NCBI RefSeq assembly: GCF_000970455.1
Contig: NZ_LAJG01000005.1
Span: forward strand, 434,001 to 498,000
Reading direction: 5' to 3'
DNA from: Devosia soli
GTDB lineage: Bacteria > Pseudomonadota > Alphaproteobacteria > Rhizobiales > Devosiaceae
DNA length: 64,000 nucleotides
The notes beneath the pieces were generated by a model. That model had not been told where the DNA came from. It saw only the letters and a list, made by a program, of their open reading frames with translations, and did no database searches. A program made the position numbers and the translations under genes. Shown piece by piece: positions 52,979-62,255 of this stretch; the first letter of the stretch is position 1; every line of letters starts with the position of its first letter.

Positions 52979-53716
52979 TTAGATCATTGCCATGCCGCCA
53001 TTGACGTTAAGAGTATGGCCCGTGATGTAGGCCGCAGCGTCGCTGGCGAGGAAGACGGCGCAGGCGGCAACTTCCTGTGCAGTGCCGAGGCGATTGGCCG
53101 GAATGGTCGACAGGATGGTCTCGCGCTGCTTGTCGTTGAGTTCGTCAGTCATGGCCGAGGCGATGAAGCCAGGCGCGATGGAATTGACGGTGATGTTACG
53201 GCTCGCGACTTCATGGGCGAGCGCCTTGTTCATGCCGATAAGGCCGGCCTTGGAGGCAGCGTAGTTGCCCTGCCCCGGATTGCCCATGACCCCGACAACA
53301 GAGGAGATGCCGATGATGCGGCCCCAGCGTTGCTTCATCATGCCCCGCAGGACTGCGCGGTTGAGGTGAAAAGCGGCGGTGAGATTGACCGCGATGACCT
53401 CGTCCCACTCTTCATCCTTCATCCGCATAAAGAGATTGTCGCGCGTCATGCCGGCATTGTTGACAAGGATATCGAGGCCGCCCATGGCCGCTTCGGCAGA
53501 GGGCACGAGCTTGTCGACGTCATCAAGCTTGGAGAGATTGCAGGGCAGGATCGGGCAATCCTCGCCGATTTCCTTGGCTGTATCCTCAAGCGCGCCAACG
53601 CGAGTGCCCGAGAGCGCGACAGTGGCGCCCGCTGCGGCCAAGGCTTTGGCGATTTCGCGGCCGATGCCGCCGCTGGCGCCGGTAACGAGGGCGCGCTTGC
53701 CGGTCAAATCGAACAT
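52979..53716 (-). CDS. fabG: 3-oxoacyl-ACP reductase
   Basis: A 245-residue short-chain dehydrogenase that reduces 3-oxoacyl-ACP with NADPH. Cofactor motif TGASGGIG (12-19), NNAG (87-90), catalytic serine about S139, Y152 and K156 (NYAASK). ATG 53716 has GAGGAA upstream; the frame extends to 53749 without support. It lies between fabD and acpP, the standard order. Confidence 0.96.
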   Translation of the reverse strand: MFDLTGKRALVTGASGGIGREIAKALAAAGATVALSGTRVGALEDTAKEIGEDCPILPCNLSKLDDVDKLVPSAEAAMGGLDILVNNAGMTRDNLFMRMKDEEWDEVIAVNLTAAFHLNRAVLRGMMKQRWGRIIGISSVVGVMGNPGQGNYAASKAGLIGMNKALAHEVASRNITVNSIAPGFIASAMTDELNDKQRETILSTIPANRLGTAQEVAACAVFLASDAAAYITGHTLNVNGGMAMI

Positions 53717-53745
53717 TTTTATTCCTCGGGTCAGGCTATCTGGGG

Positions 53746-54696
53746 TCAAGCGGTGACGACAGTGACGAAGGCGTCGATATCGGACGGGGTGCCGACAGAC
53801 TGGGTCGCGACATCGGGGGCGATGCGTTTGGCAAGGCCGGAGAGCACCTTGCCGGTGCCCAATTCGACAAGCTGGGTGACGCCACCTTCGCCGGCAAGCC
53901 AGGTGACGGTCTCGGTCCAGCGGACGACGCCGGTGACCTGCTCGACGAGGCGCTGGCGGATTTCGGCAGGATCGGTGATGGGGGCGGCCAGAACGTTGGC
54001 GACGAGCGGAACCACCGGAGCTTTCATCTCGACTTCAGCGAGCGCGGCGGCCATGGCTTCAGCGGCAGGCTGCATGAGAGAGCAATGGAATGGCGCGCTG
54101 ACCGGGAGCATGAGCGCGCGCTTGGCGCCTTTGCCCTTGGCGATTTCGAGCGCCCGTTCAATGGCTGAAACGGCTCCGGAAACGACGACCTGGCCGGGGG
54201 CATTGTCATTGGCGACCTGGCAGACTTCTCCCTGAGCGGCTTCCCCGGCGACGGCGCGGGCAGTTTCAAGATCAAGGCCAAGAAGCGCTGCCATAGCGCC
54301 ATGGCCGACCGGGACAGCCTTTTGCATCGCCTGGCCGCGGGTGCGCAGGAGACGGGCGGTATCCGACAGGGAAAACGTGCCAGCTGCGCAAAGAGCCGAA
54401 TATTCGCCGAGCGAATGGCCTGCTACGAACCTGGCATGATCGGCAAGGCGAACACCACGACTTTCAAGAACGCGCAGGACGGCAATGCTCGAGGCCATCA
54501 GCGCCGGCTGCGCATTTTCAGTGAGGCGCAGGACGTCTTCGGGGCCTTCGAACATGATGGCCGACAGTTTTTGACCGAGCGCATCGTCCACCTCGTCGAA
54601 GACGGCGCGCGCTTCGGGATAAGCGTCAGCCAGTTCCTTGCCCATGCCGACGGCCTGGCTGCCCTGGCCTGGAAAGGTGAAAGCTGAACTCGTCAT
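53746..54696 (-). CDS. fabD: Malonyl-CoA-ACP transacylase
   Basis: A 316-residue transacylase that loads malonate onto ACP. Oxyanion segment FPGQGSQ (8-14), nucleophile S95 in GHSLGE, catalytic H204 in APFHCSLM. First gene of the fab operon. The 123-bp region to the divergent diguanylate-cyclase gene should hold its promoter. Confidence 0.96.
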   Translation of the reverse strand: MTSSAFTFPGQGSQAVGMGKELADAYPEARAVFDEVDDALGQKLSAIMFEGPEDVLRLTENAQPALMASSIAVLRVLESRGVRLADHARFVAGHSLGEYSALCAAGTFSLSDTARLLRTRGQAMQKAVPVGHGAMAALLGLDLETARAVAGEAAQGEVCQVANDNAPGQVVVSGAVSAIERALEIAKGKGAKRALMLPVSAPFHCSLMQPAAEAMAAALAEVEMKAPVVPLVANVLAAPITDPAEIRQRLVEQVTGVVRWTETVTWLAGEGGVTQLVELGTGKVLSGLAKRIAPDVATQSVGTPSDIDAFVTVVTA

Positions 54697-54819
54697 GGCA
54701 TATCTCCGGAAATGCGGGCGGTTGCGAGGCTTTGCCGAGTGAATTTGGCGAAGTCAAGCAATCTCTATTTAGGAATTTGAGGCAAGAATTGCGCGCAAAA
54801 GCGATTTTTCGGAGACGCC

Positions 54820-56268
54820 ATGGATAATTTTAGCCCAGCGGCATCCCGCAACCCGCTGTTCCGAAATCCCGCGATTGCCGCGGTGGTGACGGCTTGCCTT
54901 GTTTTCATCTCGAGCCTTGCCGGCTTCTGGGCCGAGGCGGTGGCGCCTCATGTCGGGCTTTGGCCGGCCAATGCCATATTGCTGGGGATATTGGCGATCC
55001 ATCCGCGCGCCAACAATCCGCTAAGCTGGGCGCTGATCGTTGCCGGCTATGTTTTGCCCTGGCTTCTCGTGGGCGACGATCTGACAAGCGCGCTCTGGCA
55101 TAGTGGGGTCAATATCGTCACGGTAGCCTTCGGGGTGATGCTGTTCCGTTTTTCTGAGCCGCGTATCTCGCCGATCACCAATCCATCGGGGCTCGTGACG
55201 CTTTTTGCGATCATGATCGCCACGGCTGCGCTTGCGGGACTGGTCGGTGGGCTCTCGCCCCTGCCGAGCATGGATGCCGCTTGGATCGGACGGATCTTAA
55301 GCCGGGGTGCGACCGAATTTGCCAATCTCACGATCTTCCTACCGCTTGTGGTGGCGGGCGTGATGATACAGGGACCGCCGCGCCTGCGCACGCCGCGCGA
55401 TCGGGGCAAGCTCATTCGCCACGGCGCCGCGCTGGGCACGCTGGCCGTCTCCTGCATGCTGATGGTGGTGATCGGCGGGCCGGGCGCATTCGTTTTTTAT
55501 CTTCCGGCGCTCATCTGGTGCTCGACGCGCATTCGCTCCCGCTTTGCCTTCATGCTCTCGGGGGCAACGGCGGTCTGGACGCTGGCGACGGTGCCGGCCG
55601 GGCTGGTGCTGCTCGGCGAAGGGCACAATCACATCACGACGAGCCTCGACATGGCGTCGTTCCGGCTGGGCGTCGGCTTCGTAACCCTCGGGGCCATTGC
55701 CGTGGTGGCGCTCAACGCTTTCTGGCGACGCGAGCATCACGAGCGCATGCAGCGGGCCAATTTCGACGAACTGACCGGCCTGCTCATGCGCAAGGATTTT
55801 TACGAGAGCGCCGAATTCATGCTCAAGCGGCTGAAACCGGGCGCGACGAGCGTTGCCATCGCCATCGACATCGACCGGTTCCGCAATATTAACGACCGGC
55901 ATGGGCAGCCGGCGGGCGACCAGGTGTTGCAGACGGTTGCGGACCTGCTGACGGCCAATATCAGGCGGGGCGATATCGTCGGGCGCCTGGGCGGAGAGGA
56001 ATTCGCCATCGTGCTGCCGGGCGCGGGGCTGGAAGAGGGCAACAGGGTTGCCGAGCGCATGCGTGAAGCGATCGCCGATGAACCGTTCCGCACGAGCGAG
56101 ACCGAGTTCAGCGCCAGCGTCAGTATCGGGCTGGTCGAATTCCGCGCGCCGGCCGATCTTTCGCGCATGCTCAGCCTAGCCGACGAAGCGCTCTATGAGG
56201 CAAAGAGCGCGGGGCGCAATCGCGTCGTCGCACACACGAGCGAGACGATCGCCGGCAGCGCTGCCTAG
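54820..56268 (+). CDS. Diguanylate cyclase with MASE1-like membrane sensor
   Basis: A 482-residue inner-membrane protein. About eight hydrophobic segments (20-310) resemble MASE1 (APHVGLWPANAILLGILAI, GATEFANLTIFLPLVVAGVM). A GGDEF domain follows (about 320-470). The active site is GGEEF (391-395), and an inhibitory c-di-GMP site RRGD (382-385) stands exactly five residues before it. Both suggest active, product-inhibited c-di-GMP synthesis. The gene is inserted between fabD and rpsF. Confidence 0.9.
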   Translation: MDNFSPAASRNPLFRNPAIAAVVTACLVFISSLAGFWAEAVAPHVGLWPANAILLGILAIHPRANNPLSWALIVAGYVLPWLLVGDDLTSALWHSGVNIVTVAFGVMLFRFSEPRISPITNPSGLVTLFAIMIATAALAGLVGGLSPLPSMDAAWIGRILSRGATEFANLTIFLPLVVAGVMIQGPPRLRTPRDRGKLIRHGAALGTLAVSCMLMVVIGGPGAFVFYLPALIWCSTRIRSRFAFMLSGATAVWTLATVPAGLVLLGEGHNHITTSLDMASFRLGVGFVTLGAIAVVALNAFWRREHHERMQRANFDELTGLLMRKDFYESAEFMLKRLKPGATSVAIAIDIDRFRNINDRHGQPAGDQVLQTVADLLTANIRRGDIVGRLGGEEFAIVLPGAGLEEGNRVAERMREAIADEPFRTSETEFSASVSIGLVEFRAPADLSRMLSLADEALYEAKSAGRNRVVAHTSETIAGSAA

Positions 56269-56490
56269 GCCCAAGCCTTGCAATAGGGCTGCATCTGCTT
56301 TATAGCGCGCCCAGCAATTCGTTTGGCCGGGGGCTGAACGGAGGGTTTTTCCTTTTGGAAGAACAGGATCCTGAACGAGTCCGGCCTCCCGTGTTCCCGC
56401 TCTTTGCAAGACTGCTTTGACGCCTTTCCGGCTTCGAAGGGGCTCCGCGCCAGCGAAACGCTTATGACAACTGAAAGGAAGGCGCACTCA

Positions 56491-56889
56491 ATGGCCCTTT
56501 ACGAACACATCTTCCTGGCGCGCCAGGACGTTTCCCAGCAGCAGGTCGAAGAACTGACCGCGCAGCTGACCGAAATCCTGTCCCAGGGTGGCGGTAAGGT
56601 TACCAAGAACGAATATTGGGGCCTCAAGGGTCTCTCCTACCGCATCCGCAAGAACCGCAAGGCTCACTACACGCTGCTCAACATCGACGCTTCGGCTCCG
56701 GCCGTTGCCGAAATGGAACGCCAGATGCGCATCAATGAAGACGTTCTGCGCTTCATGACCGTGCGCGTCGACGAGCTGGAAGAAGGCCCGTCCGCGATGA
56801 TGCAGAAGCGCGATCGTGACGATCGTGATGGCGGTGGCCGTGGCGATCGTGGTGGCCCGTCGGGCGACCGTCGTCCGCGCCGCTTCTAA
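56491..56889 (+). CDS. rpsF: 30S ribosomal protein S6
   Basis: A 132-residue ribosomal protein ([40 protein letters not shown]). It has a low-complexity C-terminal tail of Asp/Arg/Gly (about residues 108-132), as in many alphaproteobacteria. ATG 56491 follows AAGGAAGG; the open frame back to 56404 is leader. First gene of rpsF-rpsR. Confidence 0.97.
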   Translation: MALYEHIFLARQDVSQQQVEELTAQLTEILSQGGGKVTKNEYWGLKGLSYRIRKNRKAHYTLLNIDASAPAVAEMERQMRINEDVLRFMTVRVDELEEGPSAMMQKRDRDDRDGGGRGDRGGPSGDRRPRRF

Positions 56890-56907
56890 GATAAGGAACG
56901 CATAGCC

Positions 56908-57162
56908 ATGGCTATTAAAGACCTCACCACTTCCCAGGCCCGTCGTCCGTTCCAGCGTCGTCGCAAGACCTGCCCGTTCTCGGGCGAAGGCGCACCGAAG
57001 ATCGACTACAAGGACGTCCGCCTGCTCTCGCGTTACGTTTCCGAGCGCGGCAAGATCGTCCCGAGCCGCATCACCGCCGTTTCTGCAAAGAAGCAGCGTG
57101 AACTAGCTCGCGCGATCAAGCGCGCCCGCTTCATCGGCATCATGCCGTATGCGGTCAAGTAA
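56908..57162 (+). CDS. rpsR: 30S ribosomal protein S18
   Basis: An 84-residue basic protein. The conserved core reads [37 protein letters not shown]-type sequence and ends with [14 protein letters not shown]. It heterodimerises with S6 on the ribosome. It starts 18 bases after rpsF, behind an AAGGA site. Confidence 0.97.
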   Translation: MAIKDLTTSQARRPFQRRRKTCPFSGEGAPKIDYKDVRLLSRYVSERGKIVPSRITAVSAKKQRELARAIKRARFIGIMPYAVK

Positions 57163-57188
57163 GCTCGCTGGGCAGGCGATCTAGCGGC

Positions 57189-57249
57189 GGTTCGCTGCGC
57201 TTCCGGTGCTCACGTACTCATGTACGCTCCGCTCCGGTTCTCGCGAACC
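57189..57249 (+). promoter_or_regulatory. Long imperfect hairpin in the rpsR-rplI spacer
   Basis: Outer arms GGTTCGC / GCGAACC, inner arms CCGG / CCGG and CGTAC / GTACG around TCAT. The whole 61-base element lies in the 218-bp gap between rpsR and rplI. It could attenuate or process the mRNA, or be a mobile palindromic element. Confidence 0.5.
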
Positions 57250-57380
57250 ACCACTATCTCATCCAGCCCAACGGCTTCCTTTCGGCATACCAGTGCCGGA
57301 CAAAACAATACCCGCTGGGGTTGCGGATGGTCCGCGGCTCCTAACCGTCTTAAAGACGGGACAGCCAAAGGAATAAAAGA

Positions 57381-57947
57381 ATGAAGGTCATTCTGCTCGA
57401 GCGGATCGGTCGCACCGGCACCATCGGCGACGAAGTCAATGTGAAGGACGGCTTTGCCCGTAACTTCCTCCTGCCCCAGGGCAAGGCTCTTCGCGCCACC
57501 GAAGCCAACCGCAAGCGTTTCGAAAACGAACGCGCCCATATCGAACAGCGCAACGAAGAGCGCCGTAACGCCGCTGCCGGTATCGCCGAAGGCCTTAATG
57601 GCCGTACCGTCGTGATCATCCGCCAGGCCGGCGAAACCGGTCAGCTTTACGGTTCGGTCGCCGCTCGCGACGTCGTCGAGGCCCTGGCCAATGACGGCTT
57701 CACCGTGCAGCGCAACCAGGTCGATCTCGCCGATCCGATCAAGTCGGTCGGCGTGCACACCGTGCCGCTCGCTCTCCACCCGGAAGTTGCCGTTTCGATC
57801 ACCGTCAACGTCGCTCGCTCGGCTGATGAAGCCGAACGTCAGGCACAGGGTGAAGACGTCACCGTCCACACCTTTGAAGACGACGAAAACAGCGACTTCG
57901 CCGCCGGCCAGAAGGACGCTGCTTCGGACGACCGTTTCGAAGAGTAG
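57381..57947 (+). CDS. rplI: 50S ribosomal protein L9
   Basis: A 188-residue ribosomal protein. N-terminal RNA-binding domain [36 protein letters not shown], long connecting helix (about 40-75), C-terminal domain, and an acidic tail rich in Asp and Glu (about 150-188) common in this order. AAGGAATAAAAG precedes the start. Confidence 0.97.
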   Translation: MKVILLERIGRTGTIGDEVNVKDGFARNFLLPQGKALRATEANRKRFENERAHIEQRNEERRNAAAGIAEGLNGRTVVIIRQAGETGQLYGSVAARDVVEALANDGFTVQRNQVDLADPIKSVGVHTVPLALHPEVAVSITVNVARSADEAERQAQGEDVTVHTFEDDENSDFAAGQKDAASDDRFEE

Positions 57948-57969
57948 TCGCTTCTTATCGACGACTTTG

Positions 57970-57993
57970 AAAAGGCCGGGAAACCGGCCTTTT
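57970..57993 (+). terminator. Intrinsic terminator of rplI
   Basis: A 10-bp stem AAAAGGCCGG / CCGGCCTTTT capped by a GAAA tetraloop, followed by TCTTTG. It lies 22 bases after the rplI stop. Confidence 0.9.
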
Positions 57994-58107
57994 TCTTTGC
58001 CTTGGCGCAGGAAGCGGCTTCTGGGGCGAGCCTGTGTAATCCAGGGCTGGGGGCTTTTGGCTGCGCCGATATCTCACTATGATCGCGCCGTATTCAGGGA
58101 GCCCATC

Positions 58108-58701
58108 ATGCGTATTGTTTTCGCCGCACTTGCAGCCGTGATACTGGCCGCTCCCGCCATGGCGCAGGATGGACGGACCTTCGTCGACCGCTTGCCGCTC
58201 GATACGCCTCAAGGTGCCGCGACGGCCTTTCTCGACGCTTTCAATGCAGAGGATTATGCCGCGGCCTATTATATGCTCTCGCCAGAGGCGAAGCAGACAT
58301 TTGTCGACAGCTATTACACCTACACGGCGGGGCGCTATTTCACCGTTGGCGAAGGGGCGTTCATCGAAGGATCGCTGATGTCCGAAGCCGATATTGCGGA
58401 CGAGGAAATCGCCGAAGTCGGCAGCGATACGGCGCTCATTTTCGACAACCTCGTCTTTCATGCACATGAGAACGGCGAGATGCCGTTTGACCTGACCGAT
58501 GCGAAAGTCGCGTCAGTGGAAGAGACCGGCGACGAGAACAAGGCAGTGGTGATCGTCGAGGGCGGCAAGCCGAGCCCGATCAGGATCGAGGCAGTGCATC
58601 TTTACAATGGCGACTGGCGGATCGACCGAATTCATTGGGCAGGCTCGGACGCGGCGCTCAAGCCTTGGGGCCCGGGCCACGGCAAGGTCAAGAATCGCTA
58701 G
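58108..58701 (+). CDS. Secreted NTF2-like / DUF4864-type protein of unknown function
   Basis: A 197-residue protein with a Sec signal peptide (cleavage near PAMAQD). The first helix of an NTF2-like fold follows (TPQGAATAFLDAFNAEDYAAAYYMLSPEAK). The curved sheet region ends in LYNGDWRIDRIHW. AGGGAG precedes ATG 58108; the frame is open upstream through rplI but is not coding. The exact family is uncertain. It sits between rplI and dnaB, with its own leader. Confidence 0.75.
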   Translation: MRIVFAALAAVILAAPAMAQDGRTFVDRLPLDTPQGAATAFLDAFNAEDYAAAYYMLSPEAKQTFVDSYYTYTAGRYFTVGEGAFIEGSLMSEADIADEEIAEVGSDTALIFDNLVFHAHENGEMPFDLTDAKVASVEETGDENKAVVIVEGGKPSPIRIEAVHLYNGDWRIDRIHWAGSDAALKPWGPGHGKVKNR

Positions 58702-58763
58702 GGAGCGTTCACGTCTTGTTCGCATGACAAGAAAGCGCTAGAACTATCCCCGTTGTTCACAGT

Positions 58764-58848
58764 GTTAACAGGCTGTGGAATTTGTTAACCGCTGACCCGG
58801 TACGTGACTTGGGACTCTTGCCACGCCTGCGTGGTTTAAAAGGTTAAC
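58764..58848 (+). promoter_or_regulatory. dnaB upstream region with three GTTAAC sites
   Basis: GTTAAC occurs at 58764, 58784 (exactly 20 bp apart) and 58843. The first two are the arms of GTTAACA-N13-TGTTAAC. A GACTC (GANTC, CcrM methylation) site lies at 58813. Together these could be a regulator-binding region for dnaB. Confidence 0.35.
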
Positions 58849-58863
58849 ACACCCGAGGACACA

Positions 58864-60348
58864 ATGGCTGAGATCGCACGGCTTCATCCGGTCGAAGACA
58901 AGTCGTTTCGCGTCGCCCCACACAATGTGGAGGCCGAGCAGGCGCTGCTGGGCGCTATCCTCATCAACAACGAAGCGTTTTACCGGGTCTCGGATTTCCT
59001 CGAACCCGAGCATTTCTACGAACCGGTGCATCGCGACATCTATGACATCACCAGCAAGGTGATCCGGGCCGGCAAATCGGCGGATCCTACGACGATCAAG
59101 ATCCACCTTCCCGATCAACTACTGCCTGAAGTGACCATGTCGCAATATCTGGCGCGGCTTGCGGCTGAAGCGACGACGGTCATCAATGCCGGTGACTACG
59201 GGCAGGCGATTTACGATCTCGCCATCCGCCGCAACCTGATCCTCGTCGGCGAGGAGATGGTTTCGGTCGCCTATGAATCCGACGTCGAGATGACGCCGAC
59301 CAAGCAGATCGAAAAGGTCGAAGGCGAACTCTTCCAGCTGGCTGAAAAAGGCCGCTACGATGGGGGTTTTCAGGCTTTCGGAACGGCGCTCAATGCCTCG
59401 ATCCGCATGGCCGGGGAGGCCTTCCAGCGCGATGGCGGCCTTTCGGGCGTCGCGACGGCACTGCATGACCTCGACCGGCAGATGGGCGGCTTGCAGCGCT
59501 CGGACTTGATCATCCTGGCCGGCCGCCCGGCCATGGGCAAGACCTCGCTCGTGACCAATATCGCCTACAATGTCGCCAAGGCCTGGCGGGGCGATGTGAC
59601 GCCGGACGGACACAATAAAACGATCGATGGCGGTGTCGTCGGCTTTTTCAGCCTCGAAATGAGCTCGGAGCAGCTGGCGACGCGTATTCTTGCCGAGCAG
59701 GCAGAAATCTCGTCGTCGGACATCCGCCGCGGCCGCATCCACGATAGCCAGTTTTCAAAGCTGGTGGACGTCTCCAACATGATGAGCCGGGTGCCGCTTT
59801 ATATCGACGATACCGGCGGCATCTCCGTCGCGCAGCTTGCGGCGCGTGCCCGCCGCCTGAAACGGCAGAAGGGGCTCGACCTGCTGATCGTCGACTACCT
59901 GCAGCTCCTTTCCGGCTCGTCCAAGTCTTCGAGCCAAAACCGCGTGCAGGAACTGACCGAAATCACGACGACGCTCAAGGCGCTGGCCAAGGAGCTCGAA
60001 GTTCCGGTGATCGCGCTTTCCCAGCTTTCCCGTCAGGTGGAAGCGCGTGACGACAAGCATCCACAGCTAGCGGATTTGCGCGAATCGGGTTCTATCGAGC
60101 AGGACGCCGACGTGGTGCTGTTCGTTTATCGCGAAGAGTACTATCTCAAGAACAAGGAACCCAAAGAGGGCACGCCGGAGCATATCGCCTGGCAAGGGGA
60201 AATGGAGAAGGTGCATGGCAAGGCGGAAGTCATCATTGCCAAGCAGCGCCATGGCCCGACCGGTACGGTGCAGCTGAGCTTCGAGGCGCAGTTCACCCGT
60301 TTCGGTAACCTCGCAAGGGCAGACTACCTGCCCGAACGCATGGAATAG
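58864..60348 (+). CDS. dnaB: Replicative DNA helicase
   Basis: A 494-residue hexameric helicase. N-terminal DnaG-interaction domain (PHNVEAEQALLGAILINNEAFYRV), linker helix, RecA-like domain with Walker A GRPAMGKTS, Walker B LLIVDYLQLL, FFSLEMSSEQL and ALSQLSRQVE. No intein is present. A PEDT-like GAGGA site precedes ATG 58864. Confidence 0.97.
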   Translation: MAEIARLHPVEDKSFRVAPHNVEAEQALLGAILINNEAFYRVSDFLEPEHFYEPVHRDIYDITSKVIRAGKSADPTTIKIHLPDQLLPEVTMSQYLARLAAEATTVINAGDYGQAIYDLAIRRNLILVGEEMVSVAYESDVEMTPTKQIEKVEGELFQLAEKGRYDGGFQAFGTALNASIRMAGEAFQRDGGLSGVATALHDLDRQMGGLQRSDLIILAGRPAMGKTSLVTNIAYNVAKAWRGDVTPDGHNKTIDGGVVGFFSLEMSSEQLATRILAEQAEISSSDIRRGRIHDSQFSKLVDVSNMMSRVPLYIDDTGGISVAQLAARARRLKRQKGLDLLIVDYLQLLSGSSKSSSQNRVQELTEITTTLKALAKELEVPVIALSQLSRQVEARDDKHPQLADLRESGSIEQDADVVLFVYREEYYLKNKEPKEGTPEHIAWQGEMEKVHGKAEVIIAKQRHGPTGTVQLSFEAQFTRFGNLARADYLPERME

Positions 60349-60350
60349 GC

Positions 60351-61481
60351 ATGAAGCTGACGTCTGGCCTTGGCGGCCAACTGACTGTCGACCTGGGGGC
60401 GCTGGCCCGCAACTGGCGCGCGCTCGACAAGGTAAGCCAGGGCGCGCTGACGGCTGCCGTGGTCAAGGCGGATGCCTATGGGACCGGCATCGAAATGGCG
60501 GCGACGGCGCTTTATGCGGCCGGGGCGCGCTTTTTTTTCGTTGCGACACCGGATGAGGGCGTTGCGGTGCGCACGGCGCTGCCCAATGCCCATATCTTCG
60601 TGCTAGACGGGCTCTATCCCGGGGCATCCAATCTTTACATCCGGCAGAACCTGATGCCGGTGATCTCCTCGATGGAGATGCTCGAAGAGTGGCTCGCCAA
60701 GTGCGTCGAGCGTAATGAAGCCTATCCCAGCGCCTTCCACTTCGACACCGGCATGAACCGGCTCGGCTTTCGGCTGAACGAGGCGGTGGTGGTGCGCGAG
60801 CGCATCGCGCGGCTGAGCTATGCGCCGCAGATGGTGATGAGTCACCTGGCCTGCGCCGATGTGCCGAACCACGAAAAGAACCGCACGCAGCTGGCGCTTT
60901 TCAGTTCGGTGATGAACCAGTTTCCGGGCATTCCGGCGTCCCTGGCCAATTCGGCGGGCCTGATGACGGGACGCGACTATCACTTCCAGATGGTGCGGCC
61001 GGGCATCGCGCTCTACGGCGGCCGGGCGGTCGTCGGGCGGCGCAACCCGATGGCCAATGTGGTGACGCTGCACGCCCCTGTCCTGCAGGTGCGAGAAGCG
61101 CGAACCGGGGAAACGGTCGGCTATGGCGCCGCCTATTCACTCTCGCGCGATAGCCGGCTGGCGGTTGTCGGCATCGGCTATGCCGATGGATTCCAGCGCG
61201 CACTTTCTTCGAACAATGCGCGGCCGGGCGGCAAGATGTTCGTCAATGGCCGGCTGTGTCCGGTGCTCGGCAAGATTTCGATGGACATGACCATCGTCGA
61301 TGTCACCGATCTGGGGCCCAACTTGCCAAGGCCCGGCGAGGGCGTCGAGGTTTTTGGGCCGAATGTGAATATCGACGATCAGGCGGACGTGGCCGGCACG
61401 ATCGGCTATGAAATGCTGACCTCTCTCAAGGGACGCTATTCGCGCAATTATGTCGGCACGGGCTATCTGCCCGAGCAGTAG
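60351..61481 (+). CDS. alr: Alanine racemase
   Basis: A 376-residue PLP enzyme that makes D-alanine for peptidoglycan. The PLP lysine is K39 in VVKADAYG. Other family segments: HFDTGMNRLGF, SHLACAD, NSAGL, the catalytic tyrosine region GYGAAYSLSRDSRLAVVGIGYADG and GKISMDMTIVDVTD. It starts two bases after the dnaB stop, so the genes are co-transcribed. Confidence 0.96.
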   Translation: MKLTSGLGGQLTVDLGALARNWRALDKVSQGALTAAVVKADAYGTGIEMAATALYAAGARFFFVATPDEGVAVRTALPNAHIFVLDGLYPGASNLYIRQNLMPVISSMEMLEEWLAKCVERNEAYPSAFHFDTGMNRLGFRLNEAVVVRERIARLSYAPQMVMSHLACADVPNHEKNRTQLALFSSVMNQFPGIPASLANSAGLMTGRDYHFQMVRPGIALYGGRAVVGRRNPMANVVTLHAPVLQVREARTGETVGYGAAYSLSRDSRLAVVGIGYADGFQRALSSNNARPGGKMFVNGRLCPVLGKISMDMTIVDVTDLGPNLPRPGEGVEVFGPNVNIDDQADVAGTIGYEMLTSLKGRYSRNYVGTGYLPEQ

Positions 61482-61543
61482 GGACCGCCCCAGTTTTTGC
61501 GCAGCTGGCGCCGATCGGCTAGCGTGAGGCGGGGAGCGGATAA

Positions 61544-62131
61544 ATGGCGACCAAGCCGAGCACTTATGTGATCTTGCTGCGCGCCATCGGCCCGGTGACG
61601 CACAGGCTAATGTCCATGGCGGCATGGCGGGAGGCTTCGGCTGTTGCGGGTTTCGAGGCCCCGGAAACGCTCGTCAATACGGGCAACATGATTGCCGGCT
61701 TCGATGGGTCGGCAATCAGGGCTTCCTTGGTGATGGCTGACCTACTGCAGGGCTTCGGGCTGGGCGAGAATGTCGTGCCAATCGTGCGGAAGCCAAGCGT
61801 CTTGCAGCGGCTTATCAAGGCCGATCCGATCGGCGAAGCGGCAATAAACCGGTCGAACCAGACCGGGGTCTATTTCTTTGCAGCCAGCAAGCCCGACTTT
61901 TCCTGGCTTGCCGCTTATGACGGACCAGAGGCCGTGCATGTGGTGCAGGATCATCTTGTCATCGACTTCAGGGGCGACGTGGCGCAGTCGGGTCGGCTGA
62001 TCCGGCTCATCGACAAGCAATGCGGGGTCAATACCGCCCGGAACTGGAACAGCGTGCGTCGCATCGCCGAGCGGTGTGGGATGCGGGACAATTCGATGAG
62101 GTCCGCGAGCCGCTCGACCGGCGGTCCATGA
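61544..62131 (+). CDS. DUF1697 domain-containing protein
   Basis: A 195-residue cytosolic protein. DUF1697 pattern: YVILLRAIGPVTHRLMSMAAWREA, LVNTGNMIAGFDGS (family consensus Y-SGN), and the C-terminal VNTARNWNSVRRIAE. Function unknown. GGGGAGCGG lies upstream of ATG 61544. The C-terminal 20 residues are Ser/Arg-rich and may be unstructured. Confidence 0.82.
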   Translation: MATKPSTYVILLRAIGPVTHRLMSMAAWREASAVAGFEAPETLVNTGNMIAGFDGSAIRASLVMADLLQGFGLGENVVPIVRKPSVLQRLIKADPIGEAAINRSNQTGVYFFAASKPDFSWLAAYDGPEAVHVVQDHLVIDFRGDVAQSGRLIRLIDKQCGVNTARNWNSVRRIAERCGMRDNSMRSASRSTGGP

Positions 62132-62255
62132 TCTGGGCGGTCGCCCTCCCGTCTCGCCATATCACGACGCTTCCATTAGCAGTTCGCTATTTGTTCTTGC
62201 CTGAAAAGCTGCATATGGCTAAATCGGAAAAGCGTTTCCTGTTGCGAGCAATCCA

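Noticed and set aside
53015-54235. A 406-residue plus-strand frame opposite fabG and fabD
   Set aside because: It crosses two well-defined minus-strand genes and shows no family features.
56423-56440. S6:S18-binding leader motif before rpsF (CCTT...AAGG hairpin with CCGG in the loop)
   Set aside because: The stem is only 4 bp and the consensus could not be confirmed by eye. A covariance-model search of the rpsF leader would decide.
57691-58107. Upstream extension of the NTF2-like protein gene through rplI and its terminator
   Set aside because: The extension is Ser/Arg/Pro-rich and crosses an intrinsic terminator. ATG 58108 starts a clean signal peptide with a good ribosome site.
58774-58782. 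DnaA box upstream of dnaB (TGTGGAATT)
   Set aside because: Only six of nine positions fit the TGTGGATAA consensus and no second box is nearby.
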